DNA of 64,000 nt, taken from contig NZ_CP020465.1 of NCBI RefSeq assembly GCF_002076895.1, positions 4,402,001-4,466,000 on the forward strand, in the 5' to 3' direction. Shown here one piece after another: positions 49,483 through 58,385 of this stretch. Each line of letters starts with the position of its first letter. Position 1 is the stretch's first letter. Made by a program: the position numbers and the translations under genes. The DNA is from Cognaticolwellia beringensis (GTDB lineage Bacteria; Pseudomonadota; Gammaproteobacteria; Enterobacterales; Alteromonadaceae). Under the pieces are notes generated by a model. That model saw nothing but the letters and a program-made list of their open reading frames with translations. It ran no database searches and was not told the DNA's origin.

Positions 49483-49515
49483 ACTAAAGTCCAACCTACA
49501 GAGGGCTTACGGTTG
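49482..49515. repeat. Right remainder of the repeat unit split by the IS
   Basis: GACTAAAGTCCAACCTACAG then AGGGCTTACGG continues the unit interrupted at 48192. Confidence 0.8.
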
Positions 49516-49656
49516 GTTATTTAATGTTAGCGACTTGTACTCTGTTAACCACTATGGACTCTATTAACTTAATAGGTCTATACACTTCTGTCGTGGGTGT
49601 TATTCTGTCGCTCTGTATTCATGTTTATGGAAATTAAACCGCCTTGCTTATGGCAA

Positions 49657-49848
49657 TTAAACCGCATTTTTTATCGTAATTACGGTTGAAGAATCACTCT
49701 TAATAACAAGATGTGGTAAATAATCACCATTTGCTATAAAAAACTTGCAACTAACTGTTTCAAAGTTAGGTAATATTCGCAACAATGGACGCAAGCAATT
49801 TTTTGCACAATATCTACATTCAATGACTTTAGCTTTATGTTTCTTCAT
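49657..49848 (-). CDS. Possible small Cys-containing protein, weakly supported
   Basis: 63 residues starting MKKHKAKVIECRYCAKNCLR, with a CxxC plus another Cys that could bind metal, then SCKFFIANGDYLPHLVI. No good ribosome site precedes the ATG and I do not recognise a family. It lies between the IS-containing repeat array and alaA, and is divergent from alaA. It may be a chance frame. Confidence 0.28.
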   Translation of the reverse strand: MKKHKAKVIECRYCAKNCLRPLLRILPNFETVSCKFFIANGDYLPHLVIKSDSSTVITIKNAV

Positions 49849-49919
49849 TTTCTGTTTCTATTTCTTATTAACGCGCACAACAACGTTAATTAACTTTTAT
49901 CATTTATAAGACTGCCATT

Positions 49920-51134
49920 ATGAAAACTATCAACAAATCTTCAAAATTAAAAAATGTTTGCTATGAAATTCGCGGACAAGTTGCCGCAGAAGCCAAACGT
50001 TTAGAAGATGAGGGGCATAAAATCTTAAAGCTTAATATTGGCAACCCTGCGCCATTTGGCTTTGAAGCACCTGACGATATTTTAAAAGATGTTATTCATA
50101 ACTTACCAACGGCCCAAGGTTATTGTGAGTCAAAAGGTATATACCCTGCACGGGTAGCGGTAATGCAGTACTTTCAACAAAACGGCATTTTAGATGTCAG
50201 TGTTGACGATATTTATATCGGTAACGGTGTTAGTGAACTTATTGTTATTGCCATGCAAGGCTTGTTAAATAATGGCGATGAGGTGTTGATTCCAGCACCT
50301 GATTATCCTTTATGGACTGCAGCTGTTGCTTTGTCTGGCGGTGAACCGGTGCATTATCATTGTGATGAAGAGAACCAGTGGTTTCCAGATTTAAAAGATA
50401 TGGAAAGTAAAATAACGCCGAAGACTAAAGCTATTGTTTTGATCAATCCGAATAACCCGACGGGCGCGGTTTATAGTGAAGAAATACTGCAAGGTATTAT
50501 CGCATTAGCACGTAAAAATGACTTGATCATATTTAGTGATGAAATATACGATAAAATTCTTTATGACCAAGCAAAGCATATTCCAACCGCAAGATTAGCC
50601 AACGATGTGTTAATTATTACCATGGGCGGTTTGTCTAAAAATTATCGTATTGCAGGATTTCGCGCTGGGTGGATGGTGATATCGGGCCCTAAAATACATG
50701 CTGAAGATTATTTAGAAGGCTTGAATATTTTGTCTTCAATGCGCTTGTGCGCCAATGTTCCTTGCCAACATGCTATTCAAACGGCACTTGGCGGTTACCA
50801 AAGTATTAACGAATTGATTCATGCCGATGGACGCTTGCTTAAGCAGCGTAATTTGGCCCATAAAATGATCAACAACATTGATGGCCTTTCTTGTAACCCT
50901 GCCATGGGTGCTTTATACCTTTTTGTTAAGGTTGATTTGGAAAAGTTTAATATCAGCGATGATGAGAAGATGATTTTAGATTTGCTCAAGCAAGAAAAAA
51001 TACTGTTAGTGCATGGTCGAGCATTTAACATTAAGCAAAAAAATTACTTCCGCTTAGTGTTTTTACCTCATGTAGATGAAATGAAACCAGCCTTAGAAAA
51101 GCTAGCAAATTTTTTCAGCACTTATCGTCAATAA
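49920..51134 (+). CDS. alaA: Alanine aminotransferase (AlaA type)
   Basis: It exchanges amino groups between glutamate and pyruvate to make alanine, using PLP. It has the class I/II aminotransferase fold with NPNNPTGAVYSEEILQGI, SDEIYDKILYD and the PLP-Lys segment GGLSKNYRIAGFRAGWM. 404 residues. The start and spacing to yfbR (33 bases) mirror the alaA-yfbR pair of E. coli. Confidence 0.94.
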   Translation: MKTINKSSKLKNVCYEIRGQVAAEAKRLEDEGHKILKLNIGNPAPFGFEAPDDILKDVIHNLPTAQGYCESKGIYPARVAVMQYFQQNGILDVSVDDIYIGNGVSELIVIAMQGLLNNGDEVLIPAPDYPLWTAAVALSGGEPVHYHCDEENQWFPDLKDMESKITPKTKAIVLINPNNPTGAVYSEEILQGIIALARKNDLIIFSDEIYDKILYDQAKHIPTARLANDVLIITMGGLSKNYRIAGFRAGWMVISGPKIHAEDYLEGLNILSSMRLCANVPCQHAIQTALGGYQSINELIHADGRLLKQRNLAHKMINNIDGLSCNPAMGALYLFVKVDLEKFNISDDEKMILDLLKQEKILLVHGRAFNIKQKNYFRLVFLPHVDEMKPALEKLANFFSTYRQ

Positions 51135-51167
51135 ATTAATAACAATTACCAATAATAAGGTCGAATA

Positions 51168-51773
51168 ATGCAAAGTACTTTTCTCGCATGGATGTTCAGA
51201 ATGCCGCTCATTAAACGTTGGGCATTAATGTTTTGCGTTAAACCAGAAAATGTCGCTGAGCATTCTCACCAAGTTGCCATTGTTGCACATTTATTGGCTG
51301 TGATTAAAAATGAGAAATTTAATGGCAATATTAATGCCTATAAAGTAGCCACAATCGCGCTTTATCATGAGGCTAGCGAGACCCGGTTTGGCGATATAGT
51401 TAGCCCAACAAAATATGCTAATCCTGAAATTGCTCGTGAGTTTAAAAAAATTGAATATATAGCTGAAAAACAATGCCTTGAGTCTTTACCTGAAGAGTTT
51501 CAAGCGATGTTTTCCGATATAATTGTGCAAGACAATGTTGACGAGCAATACAAAAAAATAGTTAAAGCGGCTGATATTTTAGTGGCTTATATTAAAGCAC
51601 TTGACGAATTGAACCATCAAAACCATGAGTTTGATCATGTAAAAGAACGCTTAGAGTTGAAACTAGCAACACTTAAACTGCAAATGCCGGAAGTGGAATA
51701 CTTTATGTCAGTTTTTCTAAAGTCATGTTCCGCAACGGTTGATAAACTAACCGAAGTGCAAACAAAAAAGTAG
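51168..51773 (+). CDS. yfbR: 5'-deoxynucleotidase YfbR
   Basis: This HD-domain phosphohydrolase removes phosphate from deoxynucleoside 5'-monophosphates. The metal-binding residues are in ENVAEHSHQVAIVAHLLA, ALYHEASETRFGDIVSP and KAADILVAYIKALDE. The 201-residue length matches E. coli YfbR. It follows alaA and is probably co-transcribed with it. Confidence 0.94.
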   Translation: MQSTFLAWMFRMPLIKRWALMFCVKPENVAEHSHQVAIVAHLLAVIKNEKFNGNINAYKVATIALYHEASETRFGDIVSPTKYANPEIAREFKKIEYIAEKQCLESLPEEFQAMFSDIIVQDNVDEQYKKIVKAADILVAYIKALDELNHQNHEFDHVKERLELKLATLKLQMPEVEYFMSVFLKSCSATVDKLTEVQTKK

Positions 51774-51889
51774 TCTTGCATAACTAGCGTTAATTGCAGA
51801 AAATATAATTATCAGCATAACTATCAACAAAAGCATCACATTCATTATTCACAATAAAATTTATTGTGCTTGGAAAACGTTATCACATT

Positions 51890-52483
51890 ATGATTAAGAA
51901 ACATGTAGGTTTTTTCTTCAACCTTATCGCCATTGGCTTATTTATTCCGGGTATTTTATTACCTATGTTTTCACTTAACATGGCGATGACCGCCAATGTG
52001 AGTGGCGCAAAAATAACGAATACTTTAATCGATAAAAACTTGTCTTTATTGCAAACGATACAAGAGCTTTGGCAAGATGAACGCATATTAGTGGCGCTCT
52101 TAATTTTTGCTTTTTCAGTGTGTATTCCCGTGGTGAAATTTATTTTACTCACTCTCGCTTACACAAAAAAACACACACGATTAGAAGTCATAGTTTATAA
52201 CGTTATTAGTAAAATTGGTAAATGGTCAATGGCCGATGTTTTTGTTGTGGCTATTTTTCTTGCAGTGCTATCAACCAACCACGCAGAAACAGCGACTCAA
52301 CAACAAATGGCAATATTTGGCTTTAAGTTAGACTTTATTGTTAGCAGCGAAACTTTATCTGCTTTAGGTCCTGGATTTTTTTACTTCACTGGCTATTGTC
52401 TGTTATCGTTATTAGGTACCGCTATTAGCAGCAGTAGCACAAAAACTAAAATGGTATCGACACCATCTTCAGTTGAGACTTAA
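51890..52483 (+). CDS. PqiA-like (paraquat-inducible protein A) membrane protein
   Basis: About 197 residues with four hydrophobic segments (about 10-30, 72-95, 115-140 and 160-185). The PqiA-domain feature KIGKWSMADVFVVAIFLAVL is present. E. coli PqiA carries two such domains and Cys clusters; here there is one domain and no N-terminal zinc ribbon. PqiA proteins work with MCE proteins in lipid transport, but no MCE gene is beside it. I chose the ATG at 51890 over a GTG eight codons earlier. Confidence 0.83.
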   Translation: MIKKHVGFFFNLIAIGLFIPGILLPMFSLNMAMTANVSGAKITNTLIDKNLSLLQTIQELWQDERILVALLIFAFSVCIPVVKFILLTLAYTKKHTRLEVIVYNVISKIGKWSMADVFVVAIFLAVLSTNHAETATQQQMAIFGFKLDFIVSSETLSALGPGFFYFTGYCLLSLLGTAISSSSTKTKMVSTPSSVET

Positions 52484-52564
52484 ATAGCTTAACACTGTTG
52501 AATAATACCGTGTAAATTTATAGATAAGCTCTATACTTAGGCATCTAGTAAAAAGGAATATTTT

Positions 52565-52798
52565 ATGGATCGTTCAAACCACGATATGACAAGTTTATTC
52601 GCCCAGTTGGGTATCAAAAATAGTGATAAGGAAATTGAAAGTTTTATTGTTATACATCGCGGTATACCTGAAAAACAGCAGCTTGCTGACGCTGATTTTT
52701 GGAGCACGTCTCAAAAGCAATTTTTAATAGAAGCTATAGAGCTGGACTCAGATTGGAGTGAAGTTGTTGATAGCTTAGACGCGCAGTTAAGAGCGTAA
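52565..52798 (+). CDS. DUF2789 family protein
   Basis: 77 residues: DMTSLFAQLGIKNSDKEIES, then HRGIPEKQQLADADFWSTSQ and KQFLIEAIELDSDWSEVVD, the DUF2789 pattern. Acidic, soluble, function unknown. A clear AAAGGAA ribosome site precedes the ATG. Confidence 0.88.
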   Translation: MDRSNHDMTSLFAQLGIKNSDKEIESFIVIHRGIPEKQQLADADFWSTSQKQFLIEAIELDSDWSEVVDSLDAQLRA

Positions 52799-52817
52799 TA
52801 ACCTGACAAAAAAAGCA

Positions 52818-53930
52818 CGACAAAGATATTTCACCACCGAGGCACCGAGGGACTTCGTCCTACACCGAGAAGAGCAAAAAAAAGATCAGGGTAAGTTCTT
52901 ACAATAAAATTCACTAATCATTAATCCCTCCTCGGTGTAGCGCGCAGCGCCTCGGTGCCTCTGTGGTAGAGTCTTTAATCTTTAAATCCCTTACGGCACA
53001 AGAATTCATCTTCGTAAACAATAAATACTCATTATCGAATTAAACATCTTTATCTCTAATTTGGGTAATTAGCGTAATTCGCTGACAATCACTAAAAAGC
53101 ATAAAGATATTTCACCATCGAGGCACCGAGGGACTTCGTCCTACACCGAGAAAAGCAAAAAAAAGATCAGGGTAAGTTCTTACAATAAAATTCACTAATC
53201 ATTAATCCCTCCTCGGTGTAGCGCGCAGCGCCTCGGTGCCTCTGTGGTAGAGTCTTTAATCTTTAAATCCCTTACGGCACAAGAATTCATCTTCGTAAAC
53301 AATAAATACTAATTATCGAATTAAACATCTTTATCTCTAATTTGGGTATTTAGCGTAATTCGCTGACAATCACTAAAAAGCATAAAGATATTTCACCATC
53401 GAGGCACCGAGGGACTTCGTCCTCCACCGAGAAGAGCAAAAAACTATAAAGTAAGATCTTACAATAAAAGTCCCTTATCACTTCTCAGTGTAGCGCAAAG
53501 CGCCTCGGTGCCTCGGTGGTAGAGTCTTTAATCTTTTAATCCCTTACATTCACGAAAACTCAGTGGTAAAACCGTCAAGCAAAACCCAACACAAAAAAAC
53601 ACGACAAAGATATTTCACCACCGAGGCACCGAGGGACTTCGTCCTCCACCGAGAAGAGCAAAAAACTATAAAGTAAGATCTTACAATAAAAGTCCCTTAT
53701 CACTTCTCAGTGTAGCGCAAAGCGCCTCGGTGCCTCGGTGGTAGAGTCTTTAATCTTTTAATCCCTTACATTCACGAAAACTCAGTGGTAAAACCGTCAA
53801 GTAAAACCCAACACAAAAAAGCACGACAAATATATTTCACCACCGAGGCACCGAGGGACTTCGTCCTACACCGAGAAAAGCAAAGGACATTAAAGTAAGA
53901 TCTTACTCAATAATCACTTTCACTAATTAC
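52818..53930. repeat. Tandem array of long inverted-repeat units (281/222 bp)
   Basis: Five units start with ACCACCGAGGCACCGAGG (or ACCATCGAGG) near 52833, 53114, 53395, 53617 and 53839; periods are 281, 281, 222 and 222, and the last unit is truncated. In each, the left arm plus ACTTCGTCCTACACCGAG pairs with CTCGGTGTAGCGC and GCCTCGGTGCCTCGGTGGT about 90 bases later, forming a long stem with small side hairpins. The two size classes differ by loss of a spacer block. Confidence 0.88.
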
Positions 53931-54001
53931 TAATTCGGGTAATTGGGGTAATTCGTTGAAAAAAACGAGTGGTTAGTGGATTGTGCCGATATTAGAAGGT
54001 T

Positions 54002-54376
54002 TTAGGATTTTACGATAACAAATTTACCTGCTCTCTTTACAGTTAAGTAAGCATGATTATATTCACTAAAGATACAAATTGGACGGCCATGTAATGAGCA
54101 ATAAACATTACCATCGGCTTTAAGTGTATCGCGGCTGATATCTGCTCCCTGATGTGGGCACCTTGCCGATACGGTTCGATATTCTATTTCACCATCCGCT
54201 AAAGTTTGGCGATATATAACCACGGGTTTTTCTACACTGGCGTAAGGCAACTTCGCCATTGCAAGAAAAACATCTGGTCGCTCTGTCGGTTTAACATCCA
54301 TAACGTCAATCTCTTGTTCAGTGCGGCCACCTGCAGGGTAATATTTATTAAGTGTGATCAAGGTTTTTCCATTCAA
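54002..54376 (-). CDS. Rieske-type [2Fe-2S] protein
   Basis: 124 residues with the complete Rieske ligand pattern C-x-H...C-x-x-H (SARCPHQGADISRD and VYCSLHGRPICIF). It resembles small soluble Rieske ferredoxins and the NirD-like group. No oxygenase or reductase partner is adjacent, so the electron partner is unknown. The start is probably TTG at 54376 with AGG about six bases upstream; a later ATG at codon 26 would leave the cluster intact too. Confidence 0.8.
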   Translation of the reverse strand: MNGKTLITLNKYYPAGGRTEQEIDVMDVKPTERPDVFLAMAKLPYASVEKPVVIYRQTLADGEIEYRTVSARCPHQGADISRDTLKADGNVYCSLHGRPICIFSEYNHAYLTVKRAGKFVIVKS

Positions 54377-54442
54377 ACATACCTAATACTTCTCATTAAT
54401 TAATGTTATTTCAAGGAAATAGTATAGCTAATTATGGTGTTA

Positions 54443-54886
54443 TTAGGCTTCAGGGTGGGACATATCTATGTCATATAAGAATTGTGGTTGAGTGACCTTA
54501 AAGCCTTGCGTGTCGAGCCAGATAATCGCTTCATTTGCATTGTTAAACACACAACGCTCGTAACCATTTTCTGTATGCGATATCATTTTTTCAAGTTGCA
54601 TGTTTTTTAGTGTATTTTTACTATAAACATGACAATCTTTAATACAGCCATTTTGTTTAAACCATTCGCAGAGCTCAATTACATGACGCTCTATTTCTGG
54701 AATACCCAACTCCCAATGTTCAAAAACGGAAATTATTGCCCATTCACCATCAATTAATGGTGCTGCCGCGGCTTTAAACTCTTTTACATAAGAGATTACA
54801 GCTTCTTCGTTCCATGAGTCTGCAAACCACTGCATGAGTACTTTATCTACAACTTTTATTTTCCAACGTCCATGAATGGGTAACAT
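54443..54886 (-). CDS. Conserved hypothetical protein, possibly STAS/SpoIIAA-like
   Basis: 147 residues, soluble. It begins MLPIHGRWKIKVVDKVLMQW and has LIDGEWAIISVFEHWELGIP and NNANEAIIWLDTQGFKV. The alternating strand-helix layout resembles the SpoIIAA-like/STAS fold, but I am not certain. An AAGGA ribosome site precedes the ATG. No partner in context. Confidence 0.6.
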   Translation of the reverse strand: MLPIHGRWKIKVVDKVLMQWFADSWNEEAVISYVKEFKAAAAPLIDGEWAIISVFEHWELGIPEIERHVIELCEWFKQNGCIKDCHVYSKNTLKNMQLEKMISHTENGYERCVFNNANEAIIWLDTQGFKVTQPQFLYDIDMSHPEA

Positions 54887-54903
54887 GAAAAATCCTTTTT
54901 ATG

Positions 54904-54941
54904 TAAAAAGACCTTCATAATATACATATTATGAAGGTCTT
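54904..54941 (-). terminator. Terminator behind the CDF transporter gene
   Basis: A near-perfect 16-bp stem AAGACCTTCATAATAT/ATATTATGAAGGTCTT followed on the minus strand by TTTTAC. Confidence 0.85.
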
Positions 54942-55141
54942 AAGCTATTACTGTATAAGAATTTATTAAATAACAATCAATTTTAATCATTAGAGGAACT
55001 ATTTTATATCTAGGGAGAAACGATGAAATATCAGGTATTTATGGTAATAAGTTAATAGAAGTTATGCAGGTAACATCTCACGTTCAAGCATCGAAAGATG
55101 TTAAAGTTTTGCTAAAATGTTATCGGGGTAGTCACTTGATA

Positions 55142-56032
55142 TTAACTATGTTTACAACCGCTCGCTTCAACTTGTAAAACGCTGTTTGTGATAGCAAACT
55201 GTTCTTTTAATACCCGTTCGACTTGAAAGCGACAAACTTCATCGTGTTTTTCTAATGTACATTGATTTTTGAGTACAATATGCGCACCAACTACAACTTC
55301 TCCGTTGTCGCTTTTAACAATTAAGTTATGCACATTGTCTATGTGTTCGACACTTTGTAAAGCGGCTTCAATTTTCTTCAACGCTGGTAACCTAACGCCA
55401 TTGAAAAACAAGCCTTTAATACATTTATAAAGTAGCTTGGAGCCGGTAAATAATACAAAGACAGAAATAAGTATGCTTGATAATGAGTCGACAACCGTCC
55501 AACCCGTGGCATGAATGACAATACTGGTAACGAAGGTAACTATGGTCGACAGTAAATCAAAAAAAGTATGCAAGAATACCGCGTAAACGTTAACACTGTC
55601 TTTACGGCCTTTATATAAAACATACGCTGAGGCGCCGTGAAATAAGAAGCCTAGCGAGGCAACAGCTGACATTACAAAGGTATTTATTTCATGTTCGTCA
55701 TGATGCTCGTGACCAAATAACCGGTCAGCACCTTGCAGTAAAATCCAACAACTGATCAATATATATAACGTACCGTTAATCAATCCACCTGATAACTCTA
55801 GACGACGATATCCATCACTAAAGGTTTGTCCAAACTTTATCGCTAAGGTTGAGGCAATTAAGGCAATAAATAGTGAGCTATTATGAACAAATAAATGCCC
55901 TGCATCGGCATATACAGCCAAAGAATTGGCATAAAAGGCACCAACTAGCTGTAACAACATAAACACACTGGTAATAGCAAGTGCAATAAGTAAGCGGCGT
56001 TGTGATGATTTATGTGTTGTTAGAGTTGTCAT
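55142..56032 (-). CDS. Cation diffusion facilitator with altered metal site
   Basis: An inner-membrane metal/proton antiporter of 296 residues with six hydrophobic helices, a His-rich loop (FGHEHHDEHEIN) and a C-terminal cytoplasmic domain. It resembles the CzcD/ZitB group that exports Zn, Cd or Co. The transport site in helix 2 reads DAGHLFVH, with His46 and His50, where the family has His or Asp then Asp. Helix 5 keeps His155 and Asp159 (HTFFDLL). So the site is H-H-H-D and metal choice may differ. It has its own terminator and no regulator nearby. Confidence 0.9.
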   Translation of the reverse strand: MTTLTTHKSSQRRLLIALAITSVFMLLQLVGAFYANSLAVYADAGHLFVHNSSLFIALIASTLAIKFGQTFSDGYRRLELSGGLINGTLYILISCWILLQGADRLFGHEHHDEHEINTFVMSAVASLGFLFHGASAYVLYKGRKDSVNVYAVFLHTFFDLLSTIVTFVTSIVIHATGWTVVDSLSSILISVFVLFTGSKLLYKCIKGLFFNGVRLPALKKIEAALQSVEHIDNVHNLIVKSDNGEVVVGAHIVLKNQCTLEKHDEVCRFQVERVLKEQFAITNSVLQVEASGCKHS

Positions 56033-56208
56033 GCAAAAAAGTTAATATTCTCATTAAAGGGATTAATCAAATTGATATAATTGAACGCTCGGTGCGCTTT
56101 GTCATCGAAAAAGCGCAGCCATTGTAGTCTTAATTTTACTAATTAAATAGTCACTATCATAATTGCTCGCCAAGAGAGCTGGCTTTTAATTATAAGTAAA
56201 TGAAAGAA

Positions 56209-57513
56209 CTACTGTGCCCAATAAGCTTGGTCTAAGCTGTCTTCACGTTCTGGTAACCCACGAGATAAACGCGGCGAATGCTGTACTAACACTTCATAGC
56301 TTGCACGGTTGGCATATTTACTCATTTGCGATAATGATGAATACGTTAAAGCCGGTTGCTCATGTTTGCTGGAGTTAGCGACCGTATTTTTATGATAAAC
56401 ATTAGCACTTAAATCATGCAATATCGCCGCAAGTGCCGCATCGCCAGCACCATTGGTATTTTTAATACTTTCAGGACCGCCCATATATGGCGCAGAATGG
56501 GTGTAAATTCGCATAGGTTCTTTGCAGTCGTTTAGTAACATTGGGCGAGAATATTCATAACGATTGAATTCGTGGATCTCGCCAGATAGTAATGGGTATT
56601 CACTTTCTCGTTTAAACACCTCGTCAACATAACCTGCTAAGTATAAGCCATCTTTTCCGGCAGTACATATCACCATATCAACCCAATCTAGGCATTTATT
56701 AGCCGCAAGCAGAGGATCTTCAATGCCTGTAATAGCTAAAGCTTCTTCTTCGTTCATGGTCAGTATGTTGACATATTTGTGTACGAAGTCGCGCCAGAAT
56801 TCAGGTTCTTCTTCTATTAAAAACCTAGTGCCTAAGGTTAGTACAACCGGTACACCGGCAGCATTCGCACATTTTACCGCTTTAACAGCAGCTTCAGTCA
56901 TTGTGTCACCAGGTTGAGTGCGCATAAGATAAGAGCTAATAACCAACGCTGATGCACCAGCGATTAATGACTCATCAATAGAATCAGGATGTAAACGGTT
57001 AATTAAACCGGCATTAATACCAAAGGTACGTTCGCCAGTATCGTCAATTAAGGTGAAACAACGACCAATGGGACCATCAACCGATTGAAGATAGTTTAAA
57101 TCGACGCGTGAAGAGGTATTACTAATGAATCGGTAGGCATAATCACCAACATGAATATCTTTCGACATAACACCGAGTAACACCGAACGGTCATCCGCTA
57201 GTACCGAGTAATTATGCATGGTATTACCAATCGTTCCGCCGGCAAACTCATAATTAATTAAAGATTCATCTTTTAAACGCTGATAAAGACGCTGTGTAAC
57301 TTCGTCTGATATAACTTGCGACATGCCGCGGTGTAAATCAAATTCGTCTAAAAATGCTTGATCCACTTTAGCTTCAATATCGACCAGCACCTGATCAATA
57401 CCCACAATATAGTTTTGCGTGGCATTTGAGCTAGGATTTACTTGGTTTGTTAACGGGTTTTTATTATCTACAGGGAAATAATGTCTATGTTGACGGCGTC
57501 CAGGAAACTTCAT
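56209..57513 (-). CDS. gsk: Inosine/guanosine kinase
   Basis: It phosphorylates inosine and guanosine in purine salvage. This PfkB-family protein is 434 residues from the ATG at 57513, equal to E. coli Gsk. It begins MKFPGRRQHRHYFPVD, with substrate region FAGGTIGNTMHNYSVL and the anion-hole/catalytic Asp in NTNGAGDAALAAIL. A GTG four codons upstream is an unlikely alternative. It belongs with the purine permease encoded farther on. Confidence 0.95.
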   Translation of the reverse strand: MKFPGRRQHRHYFPVDNKNPLTNQVNPSSNATQNYIVGIDQVLVDIEAKVDQAFLDEFDLHRGMSQVISDEVTQRLYQRLKDESLINYEFAGGTIGNTMHNYSVLADDRSVLLGVMSKDIHVGDYAYRFISNTSSRVDLNYLQSVDGPIGRCFTLIDDTGERTFGINAGLINRLHPDSIDESLIAGASALVISSYLMRTQPGDTMTEAAVKAVKCANAAGVPVVLTLGTRFLIEEEPEFWRDFVHKYVNILTMNEEEALAITGIEDPLLAANKCLDWVDMVICTAGKDGLYLAGYVDEVFKRESEYPLLSGEIHEFNRYEYSRPMLLNDCKEPMRIYTHSAPYMGGPESIKNTNGAGDAALAAILHDLSANVYHKNTVANSSKHEQPALTYSSLSQMSKYANRASYEVLVQHSPRLSRGLPEREDSLDQAYWAQ

Positions 57514-57715
57514 GAAGCGATACACGGTTAATGCAAAAAACAGATTATACCGTAATGCTGTTTGGTTTGACCAGAGTACATCAGCTGAAATTTCTGAGAA
57601 ATGTAAATAAGTTTGGCTAATTCAAATAAAATGAAGTTAAGCGCACCAACTACGACAACGAATTTTCAATAATTGGCGCTCTAGAAATTACTTTTAGCTG
57701 CACGGTATTTTAAAT

Positions 57716-57892
57716 TTAATGCGTTACGTAACTATCATAAGACGCCATTTCTCGCTGCATTCTTTTTTGCTCCTTAAAGGCTTCTATTTCTCGCCATTTA
57801 CGCTTAGCCTGTTTACTATTTTTTTTCTTCTGATAGTCAAAATATTCTTCAATATCACTTAAGTTTTCTACTTGCCAATTTTTAGTTTGCAT
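57716..57892 (-). CDS. DUF3545 family small protein
   Basis: 58 residues, highly charged and helical: MQTKNWQVENLSDIEEYFDY then KKKNSKQAKRKWREIEAFKE and a short tail. This is the DUF3545 pattern found in marine gammaproteobacteria; function unknown. An AGGAG site lies 11 bases before the ATG. Divergent from the DHH gene. Confidence 0.85.
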   Translation of the reverse strand: MQTKNWQVENLSDIEEYFDYQKKKNSKQAKRKWREIEAFKEQKRMQREMASYDSYVTH

Positions 57893-58385
57893 CACAAATA
57901 CTCCTATTGATAATCTCCTTTAAATTAATCAATTTATATGACAGTAATTTGAATGAAAGATGACAATTGTAATATTTGAAATAGCTATTGGTTTCTAATG
58001 ATACTTTCTGTTTTAAATACCTGTAAAGCTGATTATAAATATATTTATCGCGCTTTATTAAATCTAGCTGAACACAACATACTGTTTCGCTTTAATTAAA
58101 TTCATTTTATAGGAGAATTAAAAACTAAACTTCTGAGTTAGCAGCCTTTTTTGTCTTCTTACCTGCCTAACAATAAAGATAAGCTTATATTTGGGAGATA
58201 ACGAATAAGTATCCTGACGACTTTGAATTTTAACCCAACAACAATATGGCAAGGTAAAATCTAAAAATTAACAACTTTATTTGCCGATAAGTTCTTTATG
58301 TTATTAATTAATCTCTTGTAATTATGTTTGAATAAACAATATAGTGGTCTATAACAAAAGAATTCTAGCTATATGGAGACAATCA
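57893..58385. other. Intergenic region before the DHH gene
   Basis: About 490 AT-rich bases between divergent genes. Only the ribosome site TGGAGAC of the DHH gene is clear. No other feature is supported. Confidence 0.4.

Noticed and set aside
52818..53930. Possible CRISPR array or integron attachment sites
   Set aside because: Units of 222-281 bases with identical interiors and no integrase, cassette genes or cas genes.
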